Program-made: the position numbers and the translations under genes
NCBI GenBank assembly: GCA_023399815.1
Contig: JAEWOJ010000119.1
Location: 1-19,595 of the forward strand
Reading direction: 5' to 3'
Length of the DNA: 19,595 nt
Source: Pseudomonadota bacterium
GTDB taxonomy: Bacteria; Pseudomonadota; Gammaproteobacteria; Xanthomonadales; Xanthomonadaceae
Notes under the pieces: model-generated
What the model was told of the DNA's origin: nothing
The model's input: only the letters and a program-made list of their open reading frames with translations
Databases searched by the model: none
Shown here: positions 1 to 8,736 of the stretch, in pieces
How positions within the stretch are numbered: position 1 is the first letter of the stretch
Layout of the letters: each line of letters begins with the position of its first letter

Positions 1-3000
1 GCGTAACCATTGGAGTAGAAGCGGGCCTTGGTGTCCTTGCCCAGATGGGTGCGCGTCTCTTCCTTGGTCAGGTTCAACACCGAGGCACTGAGGCTCAGCG
101 CCGGAGTGATGTTGTAGGCGGCGTTCAGATCGATCTGCTGGTAAGGCTCCTGGTAGAGGTTCAGGCCGCTGACCAGACCCTGCACCACTTCGCCGCGACG
201 GTTCCACGAGGCACGCAGCAACAGCTTTTCCACCTCATAGAACACGGTGAAATTGGCCTGGTTCTCGGCGCTGCCCACCAGCGGCGACTTGCCGATCGCG
301 GTGCCGTCTTCCAGGGTGATGGCCGCTTCGTTGGTGTCGTTCCAAGTGTAGTTCGCCTGGAAGCCCAGGCCGAAGTCCAGCGTGTGCTGGGCATAGAACT
401 CCAGGCCCTGCGACACCGCATCACGTCCACCGGCAGTGGTGGAGTAGTTCTGCACGACAACGCTTTGGCCGCCGATGTTCTGGGTCACGTCCTGCACCAC
501 CGGCACCGAGAAGTTGCTGACGTCCTTGCGGAACAGGCCCAGGCCCAGCACCGAGCCGGGTTGGAAGTACCACTCCACACCGATGTCGTACTGGGTGGCC
601 TTGTAGGCTTCCAGATTCTTGTTGCTGCCCGAGCCGTACCAGCCCTGCTGATTGGCACCACCGGTGAGGCGGCGGTCGCTGATATATTCGGGGCTGTAGT
701 ATTCCAGGCTGCCCGGTGCGGCGATGTTGTTGTAGCTCGGGCGCGCAATTACCTTGGAGGCTGCTGCGCGCAGCAGCAGGTTGTCGGTGAGGTCGTAGGC
801 CAGGTTGAAGCTGGGCAGAACGTCGGTGTAGCTGCGGTCCATGCTGGTGACCGCGAACGACTCTACGCGTTGCTCGTCGTCCGAGAGTCGCCAGTAGTTT
901 TCGCTGCCGCAATAGGTATCCGCGGGCGCGCTGCCCGGCACCGGGTCGGTAGGCTGGCAGGCCAACGGGTTGCCGTTGGCGTCGTCGAAGAAGTAGTCGT
1001 TGTAGGACGTTACTTTGTCGGTGGAATCGGCGTGCTGGCGTGTGCTGACCACACGCACGCCGACGTTGCCGCGCAGGCGTTCGGTGCGGAAGTTGGCCTG
1101 CAGGTAGGTGGAATAGATTTTTTCGTCCACGTTGTAGACGAAGTTGTCTTCCTGACGGGTCTGCATTGGCCCGTAGGTGTTGTTCAGATAAGCGATGTAG
1201 GCCGGATAATTAATGGCCGGGAACGCGCTTGCATTGATGCCGCCGGTCAGGTTCCCCATGCCGTAGATGAAGTCGGGCGAGAACTGCTGGGCCACGTCGT
1301 TGCAGCGGCCGTTCCAGTAGCGGTTGGCGTAGTCGCTCGGGTCGGTACCAGGGCAGGCCCAGTAGCTGTTGCCGGTGCTGCGGTGGATGCCACCGTCACG
1401 GTACTTGACGCCGAACTGCAGCGATTCCAGGAAGCCGCTGTCGTTGTGCCAGGTGGTATCGATCTGCGCGTACTTCTGCTGGTTGGTGTTGCGGGTCCAC
1501 GACGAGCCGGTGGAGCCGAGGTCAACCTGCAGGATGCCGTTCTTCAGGTTCTGCATCAGTTCCGGCGAGAACGCCATCGACGGCGTACCGGCCAGGGTCC
1601 AGGAACTGGCGAGGTTGCCCAGGTTCCAGCTGCCGTCCGCATTCTGGCTGCGCGGCTTGAGCGGCACCGAGAACTGCAGCGAAGGGCCGCCCTTGGCCCA
1701 GGTGCGCCCGCCCTTGAAGGCGATGTCGACCGACTCGCCCTGCCATTCGGCGGAGAAGTCGGCGGTCTGCGACAGCGCCTTTTCGAGGTTGTAGCTGCCG
1801 GTGATCTGCGGGGTTGGGATGGTGCAGTCGTCCGAGCCCCAGCCACCCGGCGCCATGCCGGCGGCGGCGGCTTCGTCCTCGCTGCAGTAATACGCCTTGC
1901 CCGCGTGCCGGCTGTAATCGGCGCCGGTGACGATGGTGCCGCTGGGGTCCATCGTCAGCCCGTCGAGCAGGCGCCCGCCGGCCCAGTTGCCGTCGCCCCA
2001 GTAGCGGGCGATGTTCCATTCCGGCACCTTGATGGTGTGGGTCTGGGAGTTCTGCGACAGGTCGAAGCGGAAGTAGTTCGCGGTCAGGGTCAGGTTGTCC
2101 AGCGGCTTGAACTGGAAGGTCAGCTGGCCGCCCTTGCGCTCGCGTTCCTCGTCCTTGACCTCGAGGTTCACGGAGGTCGGCATCATGAAGCCGGTGTAGT
2201 ACTTGCCGTTCTGGTCGTAGAAACCGGTGCCGCCCCACCAGTTGGAATTGAAGTTCGAAGGCTTGCCGTTGACGTCGACCGCGGTGCCGTCCTCGTCGCG
2301 GCCATACCACTGCCAGCTCTCGGTGCTGGCCCCCATGGTGCGGGTGGTGCGCTTCTGGTCGGTATAGCCGACGAATACGCCGAAGCGCTCGTCCTTGTCG
2401 TGCCAGGCGTACGAGGCGGAGGCCTGGCCGTCGGTCTTCCTGGTGGTGTCGGCCCAGGTGCCTTCGACGGAGACGAAGCCGGTGTTGGATTCCATGTCCA
2501 GCGGACGGCGCGTGTGCAGGATCACCGTGCCGCCGATGCCGCCTTCGTCGATGCGCGCTTCCGGCGATTTGAACAGCTCGGCGCTGCCCAGCATGTTCGA
2601 CGGCAGCAGCGTGTAGTTGAACGAACGGGTCGGGTCGCCGTTGGATTCGGCGGTGGCGATGTAGTTGCCGTTCAACTCGGTCAGGGTCAGTTCCGAGGAC
2701 AGCCCGCGCACGCTGACGTTCTTACCTTCGCCGCCGCTGCGGGTAATGATCACGCCCGGCACGCGCTGCAGCGCGTCGGCCACGTTCTTGTCGGGGAATT
2801 TGCCGACGTCCTCGGCGGTGATCACTTCCACCACTGCGTTGGCGTCGCGCTTCTGCTGCAGGCTCTTCTCGATGGCGTAGCGGTAGCCGGTGACGTTGAC
2901 GGCATCGAGGGTGGTCGCGTCGGGCGACGGCGTGGCCGCCTGCTGGGCGAAGGCGATGGCGGGCATGGCCGCGGCGGCCAGGGCGATCGCGATGGCGCCG

Positions 3001-3041
3001 GACAACGAGCTCCGGGCGTGCGTGCGTGACATCTGTTTCAT
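1..3041 (-). CDS. TonB-dependent outer-membrane receptor (partial, C-terminus beyond window)
   Basis: Outer-membrane receptor expected to import an oligosaccharide using TonB energy. About 1013 residues are visible in one uninterrupted minus-strand frame that runs off the left edge; the sequence ends at RFYSNGY, so probably only the last 15-20 residues (final beta strand) are missing. Residues 1-32 are a Sec signal peptide ending AFA before QQ. A TonB-box-like stretch TLDAVNVTG lies at 44-52. The plug domain follows, with ALQRVPGV (90-97) and NVSVRGL (108-114), then a long barrel with aromatic-rich strands. This layout is typical of the Xanthomonas/Caulobacter receptor subfamily (TIGR01782 type). 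The start at 3041 is chosen because a purine-rich GGAGAGGGAGAGAGTGG tract precedes it; a second ATG at 3032 lies too close for its own site. It is divergent from the GH92 gene, and a predicted LacI operator lies 46 bp upstream. Transported substrate is inferred only from the neighbouring mannosidases. Confidence 0.95.
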   Translation of the reverse strand, partial: MKQMSRTHARSSLSGAIAIALAAAAMPAIAFAQQAATPSPDATTLDAVNVTGYRYAIEKSLQQKRDANAVVEVITAEDVGKFPDKNVADALQRVPGVIITRSGGEGKNVSVRGLSSELTLTELNGNYIATAESNGDPTRSFNYTLLPSNMLGSAELFKSPEARIDEGGIGGTVILHTRRPLDMESNTGFVSVEGTWADTTRKTDGQASASYAWHDKDERFGVFVGYTDQKRTTRTMGASTESWQWYGRDEDGTAVDVNGKPSNFNSNWWGGTGFYDQNGKYYTGFMMPTSVNLEVKDEERERKGGQLTFQFKPLDNLTLTANYFRFDLSQNSQTHTIKVPEWNIARYWGDGNWAGGRLLDGLTMDPSGTIVTGADYSRHAGKAYYCSEDEAAAAGMAPGGWGSDDCTIPTPQITGSYNLEKALSQTADFSAEWQGESVDIAFKGGRTWAKGGPSLQFSVPLKPRSQNADGSWNLGNLASSWTLAGTPSMAFSPELMQNLKNGILQVDLGSTGSSWTRNTNQQKYAQIDTTWHNDSGFLESLQFGVKYRDGGIHRSTGNSYWACPGTDPSDYANRYWNGRCNDVAQQFSPDFIYGMGNLTGGINASAFPAINYPAYIAYLNNTYGPMQTRQEDNFVYNVDEKIYSTYLQANFRTERLRGNVGVRVVSTRQHADSTDKVTSYNDYFFDDANGNPLACQPTDPVPGSAPADTYCGSENYWRLSDDEQRVESFAVTSMDRSYTDVLPSFNLAYDLTDNLLLRAAASKVIARPSYNNIAAPGSLEYYSPEYISDRRLTGGANQQGWYGSGSNKNLEAYKATQYDIGVEWYFQPGSVLGLGLFRKDVSNFSVPVVQDVTQNIGGQSVVVQNYSTTAGGRDAVSQGLEFYAQHTLDFGLGFQANYTWNDTNEAAITLEDGTAIGKSPLVGSAENQANFTVFYEVEKLLLRASWNRRGEVVQGLVSGLNLYQEPYQQIDLNAAYNITPALSLSASVLNLTKEETRTHLGKDTKARFYSNGY

Positions 3042-3086
3042 TCCACTCTCTCCCTCTCCTGGATTGATGGTCGCTGGTGCGAAAGA

Positions 3087-3102
3087 CTTGAATCGATCTA
3101 AG
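3087..3102. promoter_or_regulatory. Predicted LacI-family operator 1 (receptor-proximal)
   Basis: CTTGAATCGATCTAAG, an imperfect palindrome centred on the CG step at 3094/3095; six of eight positions per half are symmetric. The inner 14 bases TTGAATCGATCTAA recur exactly at 3397-3410. It lies 46 bp upstream of the receptor start codon, where a bound repressor could block initiation or elongation. The central CpG fits LacI-family hinge-helix insertion. Confidence 0.78.
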
Positions 3103-3210
3103 TTCTGAAGCCGAACATCCCGGCGGATGACGGAAGCATTCCGCGCATGGAACCGGCTGGCGGATCCGGCGCGCCTCCCCGTCGGCGGGGCAACCGTGGG
3201 TCGATCTCTA

Positions 3211-3226
3211 TTTGGATCGATCTAAA
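3211..3226. promoter_or_regulatory. Predicted LacI-family operator 2 (central)
   Basis: TTTGGATCGATCTAAA, the most symmetric copy: only the fourth base of each half breaks the palindrome. It lies 170 bp upstream of the receptor start and 479 bp upstream of the GH92 start. A partial half-site, TCGATCTCTA, is immediately to its left (3201-3210). The 12 bases ATTTGGATCGAT (from 3210) recur at the GH2 gene. Confidence 0.8.
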
Positions 3227-3395
3227 CGATTGACGCGGATTTTTTAGCACAGCGCCCGGGCCGACGCATGCTGCTGCGCAATAAGTTCCGCCGCCCGGGG
3301 CGGATATCGGAGACGGGGAGCCATGGCTCCGGCAGCCCCGGGGGAGCCGCCGATGGTGCGCCGCAGAATGCAGGCCGGCGAAGGAGCGTGCTTTA

Positions 3396-3411
3396 CTTGA
3401 ATCGATCTAAA
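3396..3411. promoter_or_regulatory. Predicted LacI-family operator 3 (GH92-proximal)
   Basis: CTTGAATCGATCTAAA, sharing 15 of 16 bases with operator 1. It is 294 bp upstream of the chosen GH92 start codon and is the likely control site for the plus-strand operon. Its centre is 185 bp from operator 2 and 309 bp from operator 1. Confidence 0.78.
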
Positions 3412-3612
3412 TTCACTGTCCAATCCATCTGGAACGCAATACCGGGGCCGGCCGGACGCAGGTGCAGCGCGCATCTGCCGGCCGCCGGAAGCAGGGGAGA
3501 GCTTGCAATGAACGAACCGATTCGCCGTCGCCGGTGTCCGCCGGCCCGGAGGGAGAGCGTGGTGCCGCCGGCCGCGCTCCGTCCGCCTGTTTCCTGATCC
3601 CGGCACTCTCTC

Positions 3613-3664
3613 CCCATCCCGCACGGGATGGGCCGGGCATCACCGGTCCGGCTCCGGCCGGACC
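3613..3664 (+). promoter_or_regulatory. Two hairpins in the GH92 leader
   Basis: Two inverted repeats sit in tandem about 40-90 bp ahead of the GH92 ATG. The first (3613-3632) is CCCATCCCG, a CA loop, then CGGGATGGG. The second (3645-3664) is GGTCCGG, loop CTCCGG, then CCGGACC. If transcription starts near operator 3 they lie in the mRNA leader. No run of T follows either, so they are not obvious intrinsic terminators; they could be a REP-like remnant or affect mRNA stability or translation. No known riboswitch is recognised. Confidence 0.5.
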
Positions 3665-3704
3665 ACCCTCTCCACGTACCGACATCGACCCTGAGGAACA
3701 CCGC

Positions 3705-6158
3705 ATGCGCCGATCGCCGTTCCCCGCTCCCCGCCACCGTTCCGCCGCCGGCCTTGCCTGCCTGCTGGCGCTGGCCTTCGTCCCGTCGCTCCTAGCCGCA
3801 CCGCTTGCGCTGGAGCGCGAGGTCAACACCTTCATCGGCAGCAAGGACGACGGCAACACGTTCCCGGGCGCGTCGGCGCCGTTCGGCCTGATCCAGGTGA
3901 GCCCGATCGGCAGCCACTACGCCGGTTGGCGCTACGACGACGAGAAGATCCGCGGCTTCGGCCATTCCTTCGTGTCCGGTGCCGGCTGCTGGGAGCAGGG
4001 CGGGCAGGTGTCGATGCTGCCGGTCACCGGCAGCATCGGCCCGGGCGGCGATTTCGACACCACCGACGCCAAGCATTTCGACCACAAGCGCTATGCCTCG
4101 GCCTACAGCCACGATGGCGAAGTGGGGCAGGCCGGCTACTACAAGGTGCGGCTGACCGACTACGGCGGCATCGACGTGGAAGCCACCGCGCGCACCCGCG
4201 CCGCCACCGAGCGCTACACCTTCGGCGCCGGCAGCGGACAGGGCCACGTGCTGGTCAATCTCGGCCAGGCCAACGAGCGCCATTCGGTGATCGGCAGCGT
4301 GGTCGACGTGGTCGGCGACCGCGCGGTGGAAGGCAAGCTGGTGACCAGGAGCTTTTGCGGCGGCCACCAGTACACCACCTGGTTCCGCATCGAGTTCGAC
4401 CGTCCGTTCAAGGCGTTCGGCACCTGGGGCGAGCAGGGCGGCCTGCCCGGCGCGCGCCACAGCATGGAAGGCGAGCTGAAGCCCAACGGCGCCTGGCTGA
4501 GCTTCGACCTGGCCGACGGCAGGTCGGTCACCGCCACCAGCGCGATCTCGCACGTCGACATCGAGGGCGCGCGCGCCAACCTGCACGCCGACGGCATGCA
4601 GGGCGACCGCCTGCTGGGATTCGAGCGCATGCGCGAACTCTCGCAGCAGGCGTGGCGCGCGCAGCTGGCGGGCGTGCAGGTCGAAGGCGGCAACGCCGAC
4701 GACCGCACCGTGCTGTACACCGCGCTGTACCACGCGCTGCTGCAGCCGATGACCGGCAGCGACGCCGATGGCCGTTACCGCGGCTACGACGACGTCATCC
4801 ACCGCGCCGACGGCTGGACCTACTACGAGTACTTCTCGCTGTGGGATACCTACCGCGCGCAGAACCAGTGGCTGGCGCTGACCCGGCCGGACGTGGCGCG
4901 CGACATCGGCCGCACCCTGCTGGCGATCGACGAGCAGGGCGGCTGGCTGCCGCGCTGGGGCTACGCCAACTTCGAGACCAACGTCATGACCGGCGACCCG
5001 GTCACGCCGTTCCTGGTCGACCTGTGGCGCTTCGGCGCGCTGGCCGGCCGCGAGAACGACGCCTGGACCGCGCTGCGCCGCAACGCCTTCGGCATGCCGC
5101 CGCTGGATTCGCGCTTCGCCGGCCGCTCCGGCAATGCCGGCTACCTGCGCGACGGCTACGTCGCCTACGACCGCGCGTTCCCGTCCAAGGGCATGGACGT
5201 GGACCCGCACCACGGCGGTTCGGCCACGCTGGAATACGCGCTGGCCGACTGCGCGCTGGCGCAGATGGCCGATGGCCTCGGCCACGCCGACGACGCGGCC
5301 GTGCTGCGCGAGCGCGGCCGCAACTGGCACAAGGTGTGGGACCCGCAGGTGCGCGACGAGGAGACCGGCTTCACCGGCTTCCCGCGTCCGCGCGACGAGC
5401 ACGGCGAGTGGTACACGCCGGCCGACGGCCACTACAGCCCGCGCTCGCAGCACGGCTTCCACGAAGGCACCGCTTGGCAGTACCAGTGGCTGGCGCAGCA
5501 GGACGTGCCGGGCCTGGTCACGGCGATGCACGGCCGCGAGCAGGCCGGGCGCCGGCTGGACGCGTTCTTCGCCTACGACGCGCTGGTGCAGGCGCCGCTG
5601 ACCGCCGCGCGCAAGGAGTGGGTGGTCGGCCCGTACAGCTACTACAACCAGTACCGCTACAACCCGAACAACGAGCCCGACCTGCACTCGCCGTGGATGT
5701 ACACGCTGATCGGCCAGCCGTGGAAGACCGCCACCGTGGTGCGCGCCGCGCAGCAGCTGTTCACCAACGCGCCCAACGGCGTCACCGGCAACGACGACCT
5801 GGGCACGATGTCGGCGTGGTACCTGTTCAGCGCACTGGGCCTGTATCCGGCGGTGCCGGGCAGCGGCCAGTTCCTGCTGCATGCGCCGCGCTTCGCCAAG
5901 GCCGAGATCGCGCTGGGCAACGGCCGCACGCTGCGCCTGCAGGCGCCGGGCGCCGATGGCCGCGTGCTGCAGTACATCCAGGGCGTGCAGGTCGACGGCA
6001 AGCCGCAGCGCGCCGTGTGGCTGGACTGGGCGCAGCTGCGCCAGGGCGGCACGATCCGCTACGCGCTGACCCGGCAGGCGCCGGAGCAGGGCTGGGGCAC
6101 GGCCGTGGCCGATCTGCCGGTGTCGTACTGCGCCACCCCGGGCAGCACGCTGGAATGA
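3705..6158 (+). CDS. GH92 family exo-alpha-mannosidase, exported
   Basis: Calcium-dependent inverting exo-alpha-mannosidase that removes non-reducing-end mannose from mannans or N-glycans, probably in the periplasm. The product is 817 residues, normal for GH92. A Sec signal peptide covers about residues 1-31 (basic start, LACLLALAFVPSLLA core); the cysteine in it is not in a lipobox. The N-terminal beta-sandwich begins near VNTFIGSKDDGNTFPGASAP. The catalytic domain carries the family landmarks HEGTAWQYQW, with the expected general acid Glu587, and GNDDLGTMSAWY (Asp697/Asp698 region), which holds the acidic base residues. The start at 3705 is chosen because GAGGA lies about 7 bases upstream and the signal peptide begins there; the frame is open further upstream, but that extension is not protein-like. 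Linkage preference (alpha-1,2, 1,3 or 1,6) cannot be read from the sequence. First gene of the plus-strand operon. Confidence 0.95.
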   Translation: MRRSPFPAPRHRSAAGLACLLALAFVPSLLAAPLALEREVNTFIGSKDDGNTFPGASAPFGLIQVSPIGSHYAGWRYDDEKIRGFGHSFVSGAGCWEQGGQVSMLPVTGSIGPGGDFDTTDAKHFDHKRYASAYSHDGEVGQAGYYKVRLTDYGGIDVEATARTRAATERYTFGAGSGQGHVLVNLGQANERHSVIGSVVDVVGDRAVEGKLVTRSFCGGHQYTTWFRIEFDRPFKAFGTWGEQGGLPGARHSMEGELKPNGAWLSFDLADGRSVTATSAISHVDIEGARANLHADGMQGDRLLGFERMRELSQQAWRAQLAGVQVEGGNADDRTVLYTALYHALLQPMTGSDADGRYRGYDDVIHRADGWTYYEYFSLWDTYRAQNQWLALTRPDVARDIGRTLLAIDEQGGWLPRWGYANFETNVMTGDPVTPFLVDLWRFGALAGRENDAWTALRRNAFGMPPLDSRFAGRSGNAGYLRDGYVAYDRAFPSKGMDVDPHHGGSATLEYALADCALAQMADGLGHADDAAVLRERGRNWHKVWDPQVRDEETGFTGFPRPRDEHGEWYTPADGHYSPRSQHGFHEGTAWQYQWLAQQDVPGLVTAMHGREQAGRRLDAFFAYDALVQAPLTAARKEWVVGPYSYYNQYRYNPNNEPDLHSPWMYTLIGQPWKTATVVRAAQQLFTNAPNGVTGNDDLGTMSAWYLFSALGLYPAVPGSGQFLLHAPRFAKAEIALGNGRTLRLQAPGADGRVLQYIQGVQVDGKPQRAVWLDWAQLRQGGTIRYALTRQAPEQGWGTAVADLPVSYCATPGSTLE

Positions 6159-6314
6159 GCGGAAAGACGGGAAGGGAGCCGGGAATGAAGCAACGACACG
6201 GCCATGCCCGCCGCGGGGCGCCGGAGCGCTGCGCCGGCGCGTGCCGGTTCCCCGTTCCCACTTCCCCATTCCCCGCTCTTAAGCTGTGACGTTTCCGCCC
6301 ACTCCCGAGCGACG
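6159..6314 (+). other. Intergenic spacer with hairpin and C/T-rich repeat tract
   Basis: 156 bp between GH92 and the regulator. It contains an inverted repeat GCGCCGG-(9 nt)-CCGGCGC at 6218-6240 and a pyrimidine tract at 6248-6280 with repeated TTCCCC units. The tract is partly complementary to CGGGAAGGGAG and GGGAATG at 6168-6187, so the spacer could fold as one large stem. This resembles intergenic repeats common in xanthomonads. No operator copy is present, so separate control of the regulator is not shown. Confidence 0.45.
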
Positions 6315-7376
6315 ATGAGCAACGACACTTCCCCCACCGGCAAATCCGCGCGCAGGGCCGGCAAGCGCGCGGTCACCGTCACCGACATCGCCCAGGCCGT
6401 GGGCGTGTCGCGGGCGACGGTGTCGCTGGTGCTGCGCGGCAGCCCGCTGGTCAACGTCGATACCCGCGCCAAGGTCGAGGCCGAGCTGCGCCGCCAGCGC
6501 TACGTGTACAACCGCACCGCCGCCAACCTGCGCCGGCGCACCTCCTCGTCGATCGCGCTGGTGATCAACGACCTGTCCAACCCGTTCTTCGCCGAATTCG
6601 CCTCCGGCGTGGACGAAGCGCTGGGCGGCAAGGGCTACGTGACCCTGCTCGGCAGCACCGGCGAATCGCCCGAGCGCCAGCAGGCGGTGCTGACCACGCT
6701 GATGGAGCACACGCCGACCGGTTTCATCCTGTCGCCGGCCGAGGGCAGCGATGCCGCGCAGCTGCGCCAGGTGCTGGGCACGCACGCCAACGTGCTGCTG
6801 TTCAACCGCGAACTACCCGGCGCCGACTGGGATTTCCTGACCATGGACAACCAGCAGGGCGCCTATCTGGCCACCCGCCACCTGATCGAGCGCGGCCACC
6901 GCCAGATCGCCTTCTTCGGCGGCCATGCCGACTCCAGCTCCTGCCACCAGCGCCGCGCGGGCTACCAGCAGGCCTTGGCCGAAGCCGGCCTGCAGGTGCG
7001 CCCGCAGTGGATGATCGAGTCGGCCCCCAACCGCCTGGAAGCGGCCGCGCGCACCGGCGAGCTGTTCCTCGACAGCGAACGTCCCAGCGCCGCGGTCTGC
7101 TACAACGACACCGTCGCCCTGGGCCTGATGCTGGGCCTGACCTCGCGCGGCATCCGTCCCGGCGGCGATTTCGCCGTCACCGGCTTCGACGACATTTCCG
7201 AAGCCGCGGTGGCCGTGCCGCCGCTGACCACGCTGATCGCCGACCCGCGCGAGCGCGGGCGCCAGGCCGCCGCGCTGCTGCTGCAGCGGCTGGACGATCC
7301 CGACGCGCCGCCGATGCGCACCGTCGCGCCGGTGCAGCTGCGCATCCGCGAGAGCAGCGCGGCGCGCCCGACCTGA
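6315..7376 (+). CDS. LacI-family transcriptional regulator
   Basis: Sugar-responsive DNA-binding repressor of 353 residues, the usual LacI/GalR size. The N-terminal helix-turn-helix spans about residues 20-45 (VTVTDIAQAVGVSRATVS), followed by the hinge segment NRTAANLRRR, whose leucine normally intercalates at a central CpG of the operator. The periplasmic-binding-protein-like effector domain begins near SSSIALVINDLSNPFFAEF and ends with a typical VTGFDDISEA segment. The start at 6315 has only a weak upstream GAGCGA, but it gives a standard distance to the helix-turn-helix; the frame is open upstream without support. Its place inside the mannosidase operon and four matching palindromes make it the likely local regulator. 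Effector (mannose, mannobiose or another intermediate) is unknown. Confidence 0.95.
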   Translation: MSNDTSPTGKSARRAGKRAVTVTDIAQAVGVSRATVSLVLRGSPLVNVDTRAKVEAELRRQRYVYNRTAANLRRRTSSSIALVINDLSNPFFAEFASGVDEALGGKGYVTLLGSTGESPERQQAVLTTLMEHTPTGFILSPAEGSDAAQLRQVLGTHANVLLFNRELPGADWDFLTMDNQQGAYLATRHLIERGHRQIAFFGGHADSSSCHQRRAGYQQALAEAGLQVRPQWMIESAPNRLEAAARTGELFLDSERPSAAVCYNDTVALGLMLGLTSRGIRPGGDFAVTGFDDISEAAVAVPPLTTLIADPRERGRQAAALLLQRLDDPDAPPMRTVAPVQLRIRESSAARPT

Positions 7377-7421
7377 TTCCTTTCCCGATCCTTCCACCCC
7401 ACCGCCTTGCCGAGACGCGCC

Positions 7422-8729
7422 ATGCCGATCCCGTCCACGCCACTGTCAACGCCCGCAACATCCGCAACGGCGGTCACGCCCCGCGCCGCGCTGGCGGTGG
7501 TCACCAGCATCTTCTTCATGTGGGGCTTCCTGACCTGCCTCAACGACATCCTGATCCCGCACCTGAAGGCGGTGTTCGAGCTGAACTACGCGCGCGCGAT
7601 GCTGGTGCAGTTCACCTTTTTCGGCACCTACTTCCTGATGTCGTTGCCGGCCGGGTGGCTGGTGGCGAAGCTGGGCTACAAGCAGGGCATCGTCGCCGGG
7701 CTGCTGATCGCCGGCATCGGCGCGCTCGGCTTCTGGCCGGCGGCGGCGCTGCGCGAATACCCCGCCTTCCTCGCTGCGCTGTTCGTGCTGGCCACCGGCA
7801 TCACCGTGCTGCAGGTGGCGGCCAACCCCTACGTCGCCCTGCTCGGGCCGGAACGCACCAGTTCCAGCCGGCTGACGCTGGCGCAGGCGCTCAATTCGCT
7901 GGGCACGGCGATCGCGCCGATCTTCGGCGGCCTGCTGATCCTCGGCAACACGGTCAAGAGCGCCGACGCCATCGCCGCGTTGCCGCTGGCCGAACAGGCG
8001 GCCTACCGCGCGGCCGAGGCGCAGTCGGTGCAGGGGCCGTACCTGGGGCTGGCGATCGCGCTGTTCCTGCTGGCGCTGTTCGTGTTCCTGTTCCGCCTGC
8101 CGGCCCTGGGCGAGAACAGCGAGCGGGCCGACCACGCGCGGCATACCTACGCCGCCGCGCTGCGCCACCGCCATCTGTTGCTCGGCGTGTTCGGCATCTT
8201 CTTCTACGTCGGCGCGGAAGTGTCGATCGGCAGCTTCCTCGTCAACTACCTGTCGATGCCCGGCATCGGCGGCTTCAGCGAGCAGGAGGCCACCGGCTAT
8301 GTATCGGCGTACTGGACGATGGCGATGGTCGGCCGTTTCGCCGGCTCGGCGCTGCTGGCGCGCTTCTCGCCGAGCCGCCTGCTGGCGCTGTTCGCGCTGG
8401 TCAACGTCGGCCTGCTGGCGTTGACCATGACCAGCTCCGGCGGCGTCGCCCTGTACTCGGTGGTGGCGGTCGGCCTGTTCAACTCGATCATGTTCCCGAC
8501 CATCTTCGCGCTCGGCATCGAGCGCCTGGGGCCGCTGACCAACAAGGGGTCGAGCCTGCTGATCATGGCCATCGTCGGCGGCGCGGTGGTGCCGTACCTG
8601 CAAGGCCAGCTGGCCGACCGCATCGGCGTGCAGGCCAGCTTCATCCTGCCGTTGCTGTGCTACGGCTACATCATCTTCTACGGACTGGCAGGCGCACGCA
8701 TGCCGGCTTCGGCGACGCAGCGAGGCTGA
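7422..8729 (+). CDS. FucP/GluP-type (FHS family) MFS sugar/H+ symporter
   Basis: Inner-membrane sugar:proton symporter of 435 residues with about 12 hydrophobic segments, as in FucP and GluP. Landmarks are FFMWGFLTCLNDILIPHLK in the first helix, the AANPYVALLGPE segment in the fourth/fifth helix region and AQALNSLGTAIAP, all typical of the fucose/glucose/galactose (FHS) subfamily. Expected substrate here is the monosaccharide freed by the neighbouring mannosidases, most likely mannose; this is inference from context. ATG at 7422 is preceded by GAGA at a suitable distance; an in-frame TTG at 7407 is a less likely alternative. It begins 45 bp after the regulator and ends 7 bp before the kinase, so these genes are almost certainly cotranscribed. 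Confidence 0.92.
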   Translation: MPIPSTPLSTPATSATAVTPRAALAVVTSIFFMWGFLTCLNDILIPHLKAVFELNYARAMLVQFTFFGTYFLMSLPAGWLVAKLGYKQGIVAGLLIAGIGALGFWPAAALREYPAFLAALFVLATGITVLQVAANPYVALLGPERTSSSRLTLAQALNSLGTAIAPIFGGLLILGNTVKSADAIAALPLAEQAAYRAAEAQSVQGPYLGLAIALFLLALFVFLFRLPALGENSERADHARHTYAAALRHRHLLLGVFGIFFYVGAEVSIGSFLVNYLSMPGIGGFSEQEATGYVSAYWTMAMVGRFAGSALLARFSPSRLLALFALVNVGLLALTMTSSGGVALYSVVAVGLFNSIMFPTIFALGIERLGPLTNKGSSLLIMAIVGGAVVPYLQGQLADRIGVQASFILPLLCYGYIIFYGLAGARMPASATQRG

Positions 8730-8736
8730 GCCCGGC

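Larger units (their letters stand above)
3042..3704. promoter_or_regulatory. Divergent control region between receptor and GH92 genes
   Basis: A 663-bp region with no convincing gene; the small open frames in it are GC-driven and lack ribosome binding sites or protein-like composition. It holds three copies of the predicted LacI-family operator (3087-3102, 3211-3226, 3396-3411) and two hairpins just ahead of the GH92 start (3613-3632, 3645-3664). I could not find a convincing -35/-10 pair on either strand: TTGACG at 3230-3235 has no acceptable -10 element at the right spacing. Both divergent transcripts must nevertheless start here. Confidence 0.8.

Noticed and set aside
45..3029. 994-codon plus-strand open frame opposite the receptor gene
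   Set aside because: It mirrors the receptor coding frame on the other strand; the minus strand encodes a complete signal peptide, plug and barrel, while this frame has low-complexity Val/Ala/Gly/Arg composition typical of a GC-rich shadow.
3230..3235. TTGACG as a -35 promoter element for the GH92 operon
   Set aside because: No acceptable -10 hexamer lies 16-18 bp downstream; the sequence there is GC-rich.
3462..3704. 81-codon upstream extension of the GH92 frame
   Set aside because: The signal peptide and ribosome binding site fix the start at 3705; the extension covers non-coding leader.
3792..6269. 825-codon minus-strand open frame opposite GH92
   Set aside because: Antisense shadow of a clearly recognisable GH92 enzyme, with no protein family features of its own.
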